Below, piece by piece: positions 12,604 to 25,900 of a stretch of DNA of 64,000 bases; within the stretch, counting starts at the first letter, position 1, and each line of letters opens with the position of its first letter. A program made the position numbers and the translations under genes. This stretch comes from Xestospongia muta. Lineage: Eukaryota > Porifera > Demospongiae > Haplosclerida > Petrosiidae. The notes beneath the pieces are model-generated. The model searched no databases. It worked only from the letters and a program-made list of their open reading frames with translations, and was not told the DNA's origin. Where the stretch lies: positions 1,387,594-1,451,593 of the forward strand of contig OY848919.1 of assembly GCA_963693285.1 (NCBI GenBank), written 5' to 3'.

Positions 12604-14623
12604 TTATTGTTGTGTGTTGTCTTTGTCCAGTAGTACTGAGCGATGTCCTATCTTCTCTAGTTCTTCAATTAGTTCTCCATTTTGATGTAATTGCAACATT
12701 ATATCAGCTCCGCCCACTAATTCACCATTTAAATATAACTGAGGAAATGTAGGCCATTGACTAGAAAAGATGATGATACTAATGGTGGCTATCCTAGGTC
12801 ACTGTGGTAAGTGCTGATGTTTACTAGTCTAGAGCTTACTAATGGTAGCTATCCTAGGTCACTGTGGTAAGTGCTGATGTTCACTAGTCTGGAGCTTACT
12901 AATGGTAGCTATCCTAGGTCACTGCGGTAAGTGCTGATGTTTACTAGTCTAGAGCTTACTAATGGTGGCTATCCTAGGTCACTGTGGTAAGTGCTGATGT
13001 TTACTAGTCTAGAGCTTACTAATGGTAGCTATCCTAGGTCACTGTGGTAAGTGCTGATGTTCACTAGTCTGGAGCTTACTAATGGTAGCTATCCTAGGTC
13101 ACTGCGGTAAGTGCTGATGTTTACTAGTCTAGAGCTTACTAATGGTAGCTATCCTAGGTCACTGCGGTAAGTGCTGATGTTTACTAGTCTAGAGCTTACT
13201 AATGGTAGCTATCCTAGGTCACTGCGGTAAGTGCTGATGTTCACTAGTCTGGAGCTTACTAATGGTAGCTATCCTAGGTCACTGCGGTAAGTGCTGATGT
13301 TCACTAGTCTGGAGCTTACTAATGGTAGCTATCCTAGGTCACTGCGGTAAGTGCTGATGTTCACTAGTCTGGAGCTTACTAATGGTAGCTATCCTAGGTC
13401 ACTGCGGTAAGTGCTGATGTTCACTAGTCTGGAGCTTACTAATGGTAGCTATCCTAGGTCACTGCGGTAAGTGCTGATGTTCACTAGTCTAGAGCTTACT
13501 AATGGTAGCTATCCTAGGTCACTGTGTAAGTACTGATGTTCACTAGTCTAGAGCTTACTAATGGTAGCTATCCTAGGTCACTGTGGTAAGTACTGATGTT
13601 TACTAGTCTAAAGCTTACCAATGGTAGCTATCCTAGGTCACTGTGGTAAGTACTGATGTTCACTAGTCTAGAGCTTACTAATGGTAGCTATCCTAGGTCA
13701 CTGTGGTAAGTACTGATGTTCACTAGTCTATAACTTATTAATAGTAGCTATCTTAGGTCACTATAGTTCATAACTCTAGACTCTAGAGCTATGTATCCTA
13801 GATTATGTACTGTAGTAACTTACGACCATTCCTTAAGACCTTCTTTAAACTCGACACTATCCAATACATCATAATGGTCATATTGATCAAGACCTAACAT
13901 ACACATACAATATAACACTGTCAGTACTTACATACTTACCGTGCATATTCAATATTTGAACCACAAGACGACTGAATCCACACTATAGTAATAATGAGTT
14001 TTATTACTTGATGTAACACTAAGATATAGCTGTTAGTATTAAACAAGTCTATTCAATACTTCAAAATTGAGACTGTAAAATGAAGGTTCTCACAATGAAT
14101 TCTCACTAAATTAATATTACCATTATTCAGGACACTTGGTCTAAAACCACACTAATATTTTAGTGTATTCTGTATTGAGGATACCTCTATATTTCTAGGA
14201 CTTTAATGTATGACAGAAGTGTCTTCACTAGTGAATGACTTAGTCAGTTCATTATAATGTGTAATGTTTTAGACCCATTCCAATGGTATGAAGCCTACAA
14301 GACTCATTCCTATATCATATATTTAAGAATCAGTTTGATATATGAGTGTGAGTACAGTTTATAATGCCATACCATTGGAGATGATGGAGTGCCTTTCATG
14401 AACAGAACTACCTTCTTTCCCTTGACTATCTATATATAAAGATAATTAATAAGACCACACCCACATTACCTACATTGTCAAAATATTTTGAGTTGTATTT
14501 CACTCCAGCTTGATCTGTAAGTCCTCTCCAATAAATGGCAGCAGGAGCTCTCCAAACTAACGACGTGGAGCGCCTCAACACGCTCAGTTTATACAACTGA
14601 TGACTCACTCGAGCTGCAGCCAT
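12604..14623 (-). CDS. GLRX5: Mitochondrial monothiol glutaredoxin 5
   Basis: GLRX5 carries and transfers [2Fe-2S] clusters in mitochondria for Fe-S protein maturation. Exons on the minus strand: 14474-14623, 14373-14429, 13940-13982, 13824-13893 and 12604-12760, giving about 158 residues (human 157). An Arg-rich amphipathic N-terminus ([18 protein letters not shown]) fits a mitochondrial presequence. The thioredoxin fold shows VVLFMKGTP and the monothiol active site CGFS at the start of exon 3, then [19 protein letters not shown] (glutathione-binding TFP cis-proline and GG). I use MAAARV as start; an in-frame ATG seven codons upstream (14644) is also possible. The last intron contains a long 60-bp satellite. 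The start lies about 166 bp from that of HMMR on the other strand. Confidence 0.95.
12766..13760. repeat. 60-bp satellite array, about 16 copies, in GLRX5 intron 4
   Basis: Strict 60-bp period from about 12781 to 13500, then slightly shorter and more diverged units to about 13760. The unit contains tactaatggtagctatcc, taggtcactg, ggtaagtgctgatg and cactagtctggag. A 180-bp higher-order pattern is visible: the three units starting 12781, 12841 and 12901 recur in order at 12961, 13021 and 13081; four units from 13201 to 13440 are essentially identical. Related units lie at 20488-20585 (same orientation) and 51570-51835 (inverted). Confidence 0.96.
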
Positions 14624-14789
14624 GTTGCTATATAGCTCAATCAATAATATATTAATAATAATTAATTAGGCGTGGTGACCACACCCACATTCTTTTAAAA
14701 TCGGTTACGCGACCATAGTACCATCATTTAGAGCAATTCAGTACATGTGCTGTTTACGCTAAGTTTTTAAAGTTTGTTTTGTAACTATA
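14624..14789. promoter_or_regulatory. Putative bidirectional promoter GLRX5 / HMMR
   Basis: Only about 166 bp separate the two start codons on opposite strands, so both genes must be driven from this interval or from inside each other. I see AT-rich runs but no certain TATA or initiator. Confidence 0.55.
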
Positions 14790-17700
14790 ATGTTCTCGAA
14801 ATCAGAGCGATTTAAAGAACCCAGTAAGTTTAACACACTAAAGATGCGCTGGCCATGTTCGCTCTTATTTATAATACAGATGAAGTGATTCCTCCAGTGG
14901 GAGCTTATGATCCCAATGATGGCAAATTGAGTGGTGGTGTCTCATTTGAGAAGTCTGAACGGTTTAAACAAGCCAGTCAATCAGGTATGACGAACTTGTC
15001 CCTCCAGTTTTATAATTGGGTTACTTCACCTTACTACCTATTTTGTGGTTGGTAGGTGACTTGATGTAAAATTGTAAATTATGTTGATATGAAATATTCT
15101 TATAATGTTATGATTATTGAGTTTGTATATAATATTTAATTGTTTAATAAGTGAAACACTTAACTATTTGTATATTTTTATTTAAATAATCTTAAACTAT
15201 TTTTTGCTTTTACACAGGTCCACTTCCCGAGACTACCCCAGTAAGTGCATTGGTTTACTCCATGTATAATATAACGTGTGTATATGTGTGTGTGAATTAT
15301 TTAGCCAAATATGACGATAGAAAATTTTAATTGTGTTTGTTAGCAATGTGTAAGGACATTACATTAATCAAAGTCCTGTACATGTCCCATGTTAATACAA
15401 TATTGTATTATATTCACACTACTATATTGAGGAGACCTCTATTCTAAGGATAGTTCACAAGACACATTTGAACTTGACTGTATAAGATCTTACAAAATAA
15501 TTTATAGAGATTAACAGAGAAGTCTATTTTACTGAATTATAATACATGGACATATATTATACAATATATGATGTGTAATATAGTTTATTACTATGGTATA
15601 CTTTGTCTGTGGAATACATGAACTATTTATTTTCTTTATCGTTTGTAGAAAAAAGATAGTAGTTTAAAACGACCATTAAATCACAAAGGTACTAAAAGTA
15701 CTCAACCCACGTCTACTGGCGCTGCTGCTCCACCCACACAAGGAGCTGTATCAGAACCTTTGACAGGAAAAGTGGCCGAATTGGAAAAACAGGTTTACAA
15801 GTCATAATTTCCTTGATTATATATTTATAAGCTTATTCTTCAAAAGATTAAGAAACTGTTGAGTGAGAAAAACGAGTTAAATAAACAAGTATTGAACGGT
15901 AAACAAGATATCAGTAAACTAGACGGAAGAGTCCAGGTCAGTATTATATTGTGTTTGTATTGTTTACTCCTGCCCCTCCCCCCCCTCTCTCTCACTAGCT
16001 GCTATCTAAAGAGAAGTGTGAGTTACAAGCATCTTTAGCTACTATGGAAAGAGAGAACCGTGATTTAGTCAGAGCTAAAGACATTTTACAAACTAAAGTA
16101 TATTTGACTATAATATATAGTGTATTTAATAACTCTTTGTACTATGATAATAGGTTGCTAGTACTGCTGATAGTAGAAAAGTTCAAAATGAACTCTCACA
16201 AACTCAACAACAACTTGAAGCTAGTAATAAAGTGAGTAATGACAGGAAAGACATTCAGATGGACAGACAAACAGACAGACAGACAAAACAATGGACAACA
16301 GGAACATATCAAATCATTTTATGTAGGAATTAAAGAAAATGTCAGCTCAAATGGAGTCTTCAAATAAACAGTTTAAAAGTGAGATATCATTATTGAAGGA
16401 GAAGAGTCATACTCAACAATGTCAAGTTGACAAACTAAGTATATCATTAGTTATAATATCATTGTGTTATTGTGTTATTAATAATAGATAAAGATATAAC
16501 TGATATGAGAGAAGAGAATGACTTGTTAGTTACTCAATTGCAAGAAGCACAAGGTACATTGAATGGATGGATGGATTGGACAGATGGATGAATGGATAGA
16601 TGGATGGATCAATGTACTACACATTGAATGGATGGATGGACTGGACAGATGGATGAATGGATAGATGGATGGATCAATGTACTACACATTGAATGGATGG
16701 ATGGACTGGACAGATGGATGAATGGGTAGATGGATGGATTAATGTACTACGCATTGAATGGATGGATAGACTGGACAGATGGATGAATGGGTAGATGGAT
16801 GGATTAATGTACTACGCATTGAATGGATAGATGGACTGGACAGATGAATGGATCAATGTACTACACATTGAATGGATAGATGGACTGGACAGATGGATGA
16901 ATGGATAGATGAATGGATCAATGTACTACAAACTTTAATAAATAGAATATTTGTATTTTTTAATTTTGTTTATAGAATTATCATCAAATTATGCTAATGA
17001 CTTAAAATTAACTCAAGAAGAAGTTGTGACATTAAAGAATCAGATAGAAGTAAGTATCACAGATATAACAATGTATATATCTTATACAATATGTAGACAA
17101 ATAATAAAGAAATTGAAGAGATAACTAAAAGTAAAGAAGAAAGTGAAGAAAGAGTTAGACAATATCAACAACAGCTTCAAGATGAAACAACTAAACAGTT
17201 AGTGATATAATATGTGATGAGGGATAATGTAATATTGTATAGGAAGAATTTAACACAACAATTAGAAGATTTACAGACAATGTTGACTGATAAGTCACAT
17301 GATTTTGATATGGCAAAGAAAGAATTAAAGTATGCTGTATAATCTGTTTATCCATTTATCCATTTCTCATTCTATCTGTCCATTCTTTTATTCTAGAGAG
17401 ATGAAGTCAAATAAGAAAACATTAAATGATGAAATATCTAAATTACAAAATGAAATTACTGAATTAAAGAAACAAATCAATTCTCTTAAAGAACAACTTC
17501 AGTAAGTAACTAGTTACAATATTTCTATGTGTTCTAAATAATTGTAATATTATCACTTGTTAAGTGAACAACAAATAATTTATTATATTCTAGTAATGCT
17601 TTGATGTGTCTAGTACATGTACATATTAATACATGTACTGGTGTCATTTGTCAGCTTCTATTGTTACTGTTATCACTATAACAACTGTATTTAGTTACTG

Positions 17701-18605
17701 TACTTTAGTACAATGGAATTTTAAGTATTTTTATAACAATTTATTTCGTATTTTAAGAACTGAACAAAAGAAGATACAAAAATTATCTAAAGAGAAGGAA
17801 ACATTGAACAAAGAGTTGTCAACACAAACTGTCAGAGTGAGAGAATTAGAACGGAAGGAGAAAGAACTAGACCATCAACTCAAATCACAACAGAATCAGT
17901 TACAGCTGTTACAAAAACAATTGAAGTAAGTGTGTGTTCTTGTATATGAGGGTGGAGTCTTTATGGGCAGAGTCTAGTCATATGGTGGACATGAAATGAT
18001 GTATGATTTTTTAGAGACAAAGACAAACTTATTAAAAAAATTACAAGTGAGAGAGATGAGCTACAAAATGAAGTAAAGAAATTACATGAAGACTCAAAGT
18101 CTTCTCTTCAACGTATCAGTGAACTAGAGAAGCTCTTATCAACACAACTGTATGTACATCATATGATATGATATAGTACTGTATTAATGGTACCTCTTGA
18201 TAGATAGTTATTGTAATGTATATGGACAGATATTGTAGTTATGTAGCATGAATAATGGATAAATAAACTGAAGGTTGATATAACTGGATGAATGGATGGA
18301 TGGATGGATCAATGAATGGATAGATAGATAAATGGTTGGATGAATGGATGGATGGACAGTTATCTAGTTGGACAAATGAACATTGTGTCAGTTATTTTTA
18401 ACTGTATTCAGACATAGTATTACTTGTTAAGTATTCTTTTAACAAACGAAGACAGTCTAACTCAGCTTTGTTCAGTATGTTGAAATGTGTGTTTACTTTC
18501 TGTTCTCAAACACTGTAGTCATGATAAAGAACAAATGATAACATTATTGAAAGGACAAGTTGAAGAATATCATACTCAATTAGAGACAATTAAATCAACT
18601 CCAAC

Positions 18606-18648
<43 letters not shown>

Positions 18649-20162
18649 CATTGATTTTCCTTTAGAGAAGATGTTGACATAGGACCAGATCAAAATTTAC
18701 AAGAAGAGTTACAGAAGTAAGCACATGAAAAACAAACTAGTTAAATAATAACATAATAAATATAGTTTAAACTATTCCTCTATTTTAGAGCTAAACAAAG
18801 TATCACAGAGTTAGAGGCTAAAGTGACAAACTTAGAGACACAACTAGCTACTAGGTAGAGTGATCTATTACACTAGTTTATCTATTATATGATATGTCTC
18901 TTATAGAGATGATGTTAGTGGAGTTAGTAATGATATATCTTCTGTTAGTATGTCACAAGATAGTAACAAGTAAGTCCATTACTGTCTAATACAAACTGTC
19001 TATAGTAAGTACTGGTAGTTATTATAATTGTTTATTTAGTCAAAGTAAAAAGATCAAACAGTTAGAAGAAGAGATAAGAAGGTAAGACAACTGTATGTCC
19101 GTCTATATATCTATTGATCACTTTATCTGTCCATCCGTCCTTTTTATCTGTCCATTCGTCTTTTCTATTTGTCCATTCATCCATTAGATTAATAAGTGAT
19201 AAAGAACAGTTATACAAAGAGTATATTGAACTGAAAGAGAAATGGCAACCATTCCAAGTATGCACTAATAATATCCTGATAGTATACTAACAGTATACTG
19301 ATAGAATACTAATCATATACTAATAATATACTGATATTACATTACAGGATCAGTTAGATGGATTAGAAGATATCAATCATTTGTTACAATCACAAACAAC
19401 ATTGGCTCAATCTGAGGTTAGAGGGGTCATTATTATTATTATAGTTATTATAAGTGGGTGTGTCTTAGATTGAGAAGATAAGTGAGATGTATGCTAAATT
19501 GTTGGGACATCAAAATCAAAGACAAAAGATTCAACATGTGAAAAAGTTGAAAGAAGAAAATGTGTCTTTAAAACAAGTAAGTAATACCACCTTCACCATC
19601 ACTATTATCACTATTATCACTACAACTGTTAGCAAGATCTTCACCATCACCATTATCACTATAGTCACTACGACTGTTAGCACCATCTTCATCATCACTA
19701 TTGTCACTATAGTCACTACGACTGTTAGCACCATCTTCACCATCACTATTATCACTAGTACTGTTAGTACCACCTTCACCATCACTATTGTCATTAGTAC
19801 TGTTACCATCACATTCATCTTTACCTTCACTATTATCCTTTGTTAATATAACCACTTTTATCACCACGATCTCCTTCACTTTCACCCTCCCTTTTGCCGC
19901 TCATCACTCCCACTAGTAGCAACACTTCTTAACCATTACCCTCACTATTAGTACCTTTACCGATACATAACTATCACCTTTATAACCATCACTATTGTCA
20001 TTACTTATCATCACAATTACCCAACATTTGTCATCTTTATAGGAAATAGCACAGCTAAATGCAACCATCACTAAACTCAACAGACAAATTAGAAGATTAG
20101 AAGATGAGAAACCTGTGACCTCAAAAAAGAGTACCTCTACTCCTTTGACAGCAAAAAACTGA
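14790..20162 (+). CDS. HMMR: Hyaluronan-mediated motility receptor (RHAMM), coiled-coil spindle protein
   Basis: HMMR binds microtubules and hyaluronan and acts at spindle poles. I assemble 24 exons with consistent phases: 14790-14823, 14880-14984, 15218-15240, 15649-15792, 15847-15936, 15999-16097, 16154-16231, 16327-16438, 16488-16553, 16976-17049, 17097-17197, 17243-17329, 17397-17501, 17758-17925, 18015-18149, 18519-18608, 18666-18716, 18789-18854, 18907-18969, 19040-19081, 19188-19257, 19348-19416, 19469-19576, 20043-20162; about 699 residues (human about 725). The N-terminus matches the family (PPVGAYDP, GGVSFEKSERFKQ). The middle is continuous Lys/Glu/Gln coiled coil. The C-terminus has the conserved WQPFQDQLDG and YAKLLGHQNQRQKIQHVKKL block, which is decisive. 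Many introns are under 60 nt, often a few bases above the minimum. Introns hold several minisatellites. Part of intron 3 and exon 4 is copied at 28.6-29.1 kb. Confidence 0.95.
16554..16930. repeat. Minisatellite of about 63 bp in HMMR intron 9
   Basis: Six imperfect units containing atggatggatggactggacagatggatgaatgg and ending atcaatgtactacacattga. The last two units are shortened. Confidence 0.93.
18609..18646 (+). repeat. (GA)n tract at the donor of HMMR intron 16
   Basis: The exon 16 donor gtgagaga continues straight into (GA)n. The repeat makes up most of the 57-nt intron 18609-18665. Confidence 0.95.
19590..19850. repeat. Degenerate (caccatcactattatcactat)n repeat in HMMR intron 23
   Basis: Repeats of cttcaccatcactattatcac with internal triplet structure; it produces Thr/Ile-rich (+) and Val/Met-rich (-) open frames with no other support. 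Confidence 0.88.
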
Positions 20163-20487
20163 ATGAATTTGTATTATATAGTATTGTTTAGTGTACATGA
20201 TTTTTATATTATGGGGACTGGTATTATTACCAGACCCAACTTAATATTGATAAAGAAATGCTAATTTTGTTGTATTATATTTCAATGGACTAACGTGTTT
20301 AGTAGCTATATTAAAGTTGAGATTAGACATTTGAGACAATTATGTATATAATATGATCTCTTTTAAGGAAATGTTTTTGTCTGGAGGTAAGTCCTCTTGA
20401 ACTAGGGTACTCAGAAATGTCTGAAGTATCTGATGTTGTAGATTTATGTCTAAAGGATTAGAACACATGTACTTATAAAGGAGACAA

Positions 20488-20585
20488 TGACTAATGGTTG
20501 CTATTCTAGGTCACTGTGGTTATACTGATATTCACTAGACTAAAGGTTAGTAATGGTAGCTATCCTAGGTCACTGTGGTAAGTAC
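20488..20585. repeat. Two units of the 60-bp satellite, downstream of HMMR
   Basis: actaatggttgctattctaggtcactgtgg and taatggtagctatcctaggtcactgtggtaagtactg match the GLRX5-intron satellite in the same orientation, about 325 bp after the HMMR stop. Confidence 0.85.
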
Positions 20586-20589
20586 TGAT

Positions 20590-21060
20590 AACTCTACTAA
20601 CCTACTTGATTTTGCTGCAGTAGATGTACTGACCACTCCCATTCCTTCTAGATCCTTATCAGATGTTATAGTATATAAGAGATAAGCTGAGAATGTATTC
20701 CAATGGATGTTTTTGTTAGTATTATGTTCAATAGCTTCCTGAAATCTATCTATCCATCCATCATTCATCTATCAATACATTGATTTCATCAGAGTTAATA
20801 CCTCTTTCTTTATAAGGTGTTCTCTCAACATGGACTCCTTTTTCTTTGTCTTTTCTAAATCTTTCCTTGATTTCTCCAACAACTTCCCTTGTTTTCAGCC
20901 TCTTCAAGCTAGTAAAGTGATAATATAATTATTGTTCTTGATCTCTGTTATGTTCATTGGTCGACATCAGAACCATTGTACAGCTATTCTCAGATTGTCT
21001 ACTTCTTCTTTGTGTTTTAAATTATATCCTCCTCCACCAGTCTGTGCAAACAAGAAGCAT
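20590..21060 (-). pseudogene. Kinesin-2-like remnant 1: tail coiled coil plus motor N-terminus
   Basis: On the minus strand, about 21050-20940 encodes a broken first motor strand (EEVDNLRIAVQ, a stop, then CRPMNITEI), equivalent to the DNVRVVVRCRP start of KIF3-type motors. About 20900-20800 encodes coiled coil (EKSRKDLEKTKKKESMLREH), and 20770-20600 another tail segment (ITSDKDLEGMGVVSTSTAA) also found near 29.2 kb. The rest of the motor is missing, so the copy has an internal deletion. There is no intact gene. Kinship comes from fuller copies at 29.1-30.8 and 40.9-43.6 kb. Confidence 0.6.
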
Positions 21061-22927
21061 AATACAACATTGTTCTAAGTAATTTCATGTTTACTCGCGG
21101 GTTTGCATTTTTCCATAGTTACAAACCACACCTATTTGAAGTAGCAGCTGTAGAATCCAGCAGCTGTCGGTGAGAAAAAGTTTGCTGCTTAAGCCTTTAC
21201 TGCTTTAAGCCTTCTTTACTAGAAACTACTAATGATAGAAGATAACTAACTAGCAAAACTGATAACTATTAGATACAGTCTACTACTGTTAATAGAAACT
21301 AAGTTTGTTTAGTAGTAAGTTAATAGTTGTAATGTTATCAAGAAATCTTCTGATGTTGTATGGATCAGTACTTTCATGGAATTGTTAAAAGTGAGTGTAT
21401 TATTAAATAGAACGTGTTATTAAATATAATATTAATTTGTTAAGTGAACTGTATGTGTAGGAAATAAGTTTTTAGGTGATTTGACAAATTAATTGGCTTT
21501 AATTAATGGATTTTTTATTAGCAGTAGTAATTAGTGGAATTAGACGTAGCGATAATATTTAATTTTATATAGCTACTAACTAGAGGCCTATCAATGTACA
21601 ATTTAGTCTAGTTTGTTTGTTATAATTGTATTTGTAAATATTAGAAATAACAATATTGAAGCTTTTATTATTAATAATGTATGCGTGGTGAATTGTCAAG
21701 TAGAGAAGCTATAGATAGTATAGACTACATTACCAGGATTGGAAACGATCATGTGATGCCATAGAAATGAATGAACATTTGAAAACGCGCTCCGTGTTCA
21801 AAAAATCAATTAATTTTTATTACCTAATATTGCAAACTGGACACACTTTAGCCCTTATTATATTACTATACAAAGACATTAATGTGATTTTTATTTATCA
21901 AAACATTAACTATATATTTTTCTTTATGTTCTATCATTAAAAGTTGTCAATAATACAGACATTCTCTTTTAAATTACTTATTTTACGATGAAAATAGCAC
22001 AAAAATAATTTTGTAGCTCTTTTATCTTACAGCAATGTTACTACTGAAAGATTTAGGACGAATTATTTAGAACAAATAAGAACACATAGGTTTAGACTGT
22101 TTTTTCTAAGTAAAGTCACGCTATTTTTATGGAAAACACTAAAATAACCTAAGATAGAAGTGCACATTTGGGACTATAGCCATTGTCTTAAGTTATGTGG
22201 ACATAAATTACAACTTGTCATCTAAAGATGAAAGATTGCTGTGTTGGTTCAGCTTGTTATTATTTACTTTGCCAATCTCCTAACATAGTTATGTAAGATA
22301 CAAATATACGTACATTCAGTACAAAACTAACTATTGTACACTTAAATAATCATTAATAATTAATTTCCTTTCAGATGGGTAAGAGTAAGGTCAGAATGTC
22401 AGGTCAATTCCCAGATCTTTAATTGTATCTCTTCCAAAGTCAATTTATAATAATGCTCCTTTCCATTCTTTGTCTGTGCTAAGAGAGAGATTCCATTCCT
22501 TGGGATGATTACCTAAAGGTAGATTGACTATAGCTATGTTATCACAAATTAATTGGCTTTAATTAATGATTTTTTATTAGCAGTAGTAGTTAGTGGTATT
22601 AGATGTAGCGATAATATTTAATTTTATATAGCTACTAACTAGAGGCCTATTAATGTACAATTTAGTCCAGTTTGTTTGTTATAATTGTATTTGTAAATAT
22701 CAGAAATAACAATATTGAAGCTTTTATTATTAATTAATGTAGGCGTGGTCAATTGTCAAGTAGAGAAGTTGAGTTTTTCTAGAGAAGAAGTGAATTTTAA
22801 TTGTTAACTTTGTTAGAAAACAAAGAACTGGAAACTAAAGTATTTAACTAATAATTGACTTATTTGAATTTAAAATAATTTTATTTGAAAGACATATATC
22901 AGCAATAATATAGTACAAAAATAATAA
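21061..22927. other. Duplicated non-coding spacer left of DEATH/LRR copy C
   Basis: 21060-21720 matches 43590-44260 closely, including the segment agcagctgtcggtgagaaaa. A 230-bp piece (attaattggctttaattaatg to gcgtggt) occurs twice here, at 21482-21715 and 22540-22770, and again at 44022-44260 and partly at 31770-31870. It forms the 3' flank of each LRR gene. No gene seen. Confidence 0.75.
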
Positions 22928-25900
22928 CTAATAACAATTAAGGAGTATAGTACCATTAATAGACAAAATCTTTAAACTATTATTTTCACCACAAACATTT
23001 CGTAATTGTTGTATACCAAATTTAGTAATTTTAGGACATTTAGTGAGATCTAGTACTTCTAATGTTTTATTGGTAGTTATGAGATGAGAGAGATGAGGTA
23101 TGTCGTTATCAGTAATATTATTGTCATGCCACAAGTATAATTTCTTGATTATTTTATTACCAGCTACAGCAGTTGTTAATAAGTGGTAAGTATCTGGTAT
23201 GAGAGGTGAGGAGAAAAGATCTAGTACCTCTATTGTTTGGTTATCAGTTAGTACTTGAGATAGTTGACTGACACAGTTACTATCAAAATCAGTGTTCTTT
23301 ATATAAAGTCTCTTCACTTGACATTCATTAATATCAGTTAATATTGTTAGTAAACTTTGAGGAAATAATAAGTTGAGTTCAATACTCCATGTTGTGTGTT
23401 GTTGTCTCTTTAATTGATGTATCACTTCTTTACATTCTGCCACAGTAGATGAAATAAGTGTAACAATATTACTCTCCCACTTAACACTTCCAGTGTCTCC
23501 TATAATAAAACATAGTTACTATATAATATTTTACACACACAACAATAGCTATACACACACTCTAACATGCTCAAGGCCTAACAAAGACGACACTATTACT
23601 AGAGTTAGGTTACTATAGCAACTATGTACAGACATGAACAGATTCTACAAACGGACTTAAATTTACGTCACTATCAATCAAGATGGGCACACAGGGTATT
23701 GAGGTGAGAATGACTCAGTCATATCATTATAGTCAAGATGATTCACAATTAAGAAGCAACACTCAAGCATGAATCATCATGATGTCTGGTGACAGAGTTT
23801 TTGTTTGACTTGTTTTTTGTATGTTTATGTCAACTGATTGACATTTCTCTTACTTTAAAAATGTCATGATGTAATAAAACATTAAATGTAGTGTTGTGAT
23901 ATGATATCATTATGTAAGTTATGTCATTTATAATGTACTTCAATATTTTTGAAACAATAATTACTTGAAAAAACCCTATCAACATTAAAGCTGGAACATG
24001 TGTGTAATAATAGTGACATCATTTCTCTATGTCAGCTAATGAACACCACATAGACCTCATTACAGTATTTTGTATCAGCTCAAGATTACTATTCTTGTAG
24101 TTAGTCTTCTCTCCATTTTTTTTGGTTTTTATTATATTTTCATCGTATATGATAGTGTATACATATACCTGAAAATTTTGATGAGGAATTAATTTAGCAG
24201 TTTTGGTCATTGCTTAGAATTTGACAACTTTTGATGCTACACTTATTTTAACATAATACATAGTAAGCTTTAAATTTTGTTCTCTCCAATATTTCCACTA
24301 TATTCAATACAATACATGTACTATACATTCATGTCAGTACATGTATGGATGTAGATAATAATATTATTAACTATAAAGCATGATACTGGTACTTTACTTA
24401 TGTGAAATAAACTTCAAATTTGAACAGTGAATGCTTGTGTCTTCTAGAACAAGGTGACACAATATAGTCTTCAAATTGTATACTCAATTCCTCTATCCTG
24501 TAGACATCCTTTATAATATCAGTGGTAGTCCTAGGTACTGATGTCATGAGTAACTATTCCTGCATTATTTGATAATGTGTTTGTTGTTGACTTCTTGATA
24601 TTTAGTGATCATGTGACTTAGTATTATTTTATTTGTAGTGTTAGTTAATGTTAGGTCAAATAAAACTATACTAATATATATAATAATTATATATGTTTAT
24701 ACATGTATAGCACTTAATCATATGCATTGAGGTACAGGTATCTTCTTTTTTCATTTTACGAATTGACTTTTAAAAATTATTTTAACCCAACCATACAGTG
24801 TACTATTATGACAGAGATCATCATAGAGATCCACTATAGATTACTGAGAAATACTTGATAATCAAACTTTTTTCATCATTACATAGCCATTAGTGATGCA
24901 TCCATTGATTGAATGCAATTTCATACCCAATGTCAAGGACATGAGGATGTAAGCAACTAATGAAATAAACTGGCGTGTTCATGAAATAAGTTTCACATGC
25001 AGTTGTTGCTGCTTGTGAAATCATCTAAACTTATCATGTGTTATAGGAGTGTGCTATATAACTGTAAGCTAGTACACACTTATTATATTTTCTTAAACAT
25101 TACTAAAGTTATAATGGGAGCTTACTTGGTAGTTCTTTATTATCTAATGATTCCTGTTGGCTGTCCTCCTCATCTGTATCTTCTGATGTTAACTGAGTGA
25201 TGATTTTATTATTCTCTATCAATTAAAGAGTTAGTGAACTAATCACCTATTGTAGTTTTGTAATCTCTTACATTTACAATACATGCACAATAAATTCATG
25301 TCATATATATGTATACATAGTGACTATAAAAAATGATATATTTTCTTTGACATTCAATCCTTAAAGCAGTTGAGTGCTGTACTCAAGCACTAAGTGCCTT
25401 CAAGTAAACAGTCCACTTTGCTAACTTTCCTGGTATCTGATTAATACCATAATATGTGTCACATCAATGTAGCTACTATTGCTAACTACAACATTGCTGA
25501 GATTGAGTAATTTGTGTCTGTGTTATGTATATAATAATTAGAAAACTATAATACAGTTCCATCTTTTCAATAGTAGATATTTGACAGAATACTCCATGTA
25601 ACTGACCAATCAAATTGCCTATAAATTACTATATCTTACTTTGACTAGTGATGTCATGATCATCTACTCTGTCATCTGGTTCTTCTTGAATTAGTTTGTC
25701 CTCTGATGATGGCTCTTGTAGGCTAGCTAGTACCTCCTCAAACTTTTGACTTAACTGAGGATCATCAATTTTAATCTGATCACGTAACTGTACCACCTGA
25801 GACTGTAAAGCTAAACACATTATCTGATATAATAGAATATCTAGTAATTGTTTACCTTTCATGTTCTCCATCAACTGACTAATCTTTTCTTCTCTCTCCC

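Noticed and set aside
12766..13760. Regular direct repeats resembling a CRISPR array
   Set aside because: Whole 60-bp units are repeated with no unique spacers, in an intron of an animal gene; it is a satellite.
19531..19885. Val/Met-rich and Asp/Ser/Gly-rich minus-strand frames
   Set aside because: They are translations of the caccatcactat repeat in HMMR intron 23.
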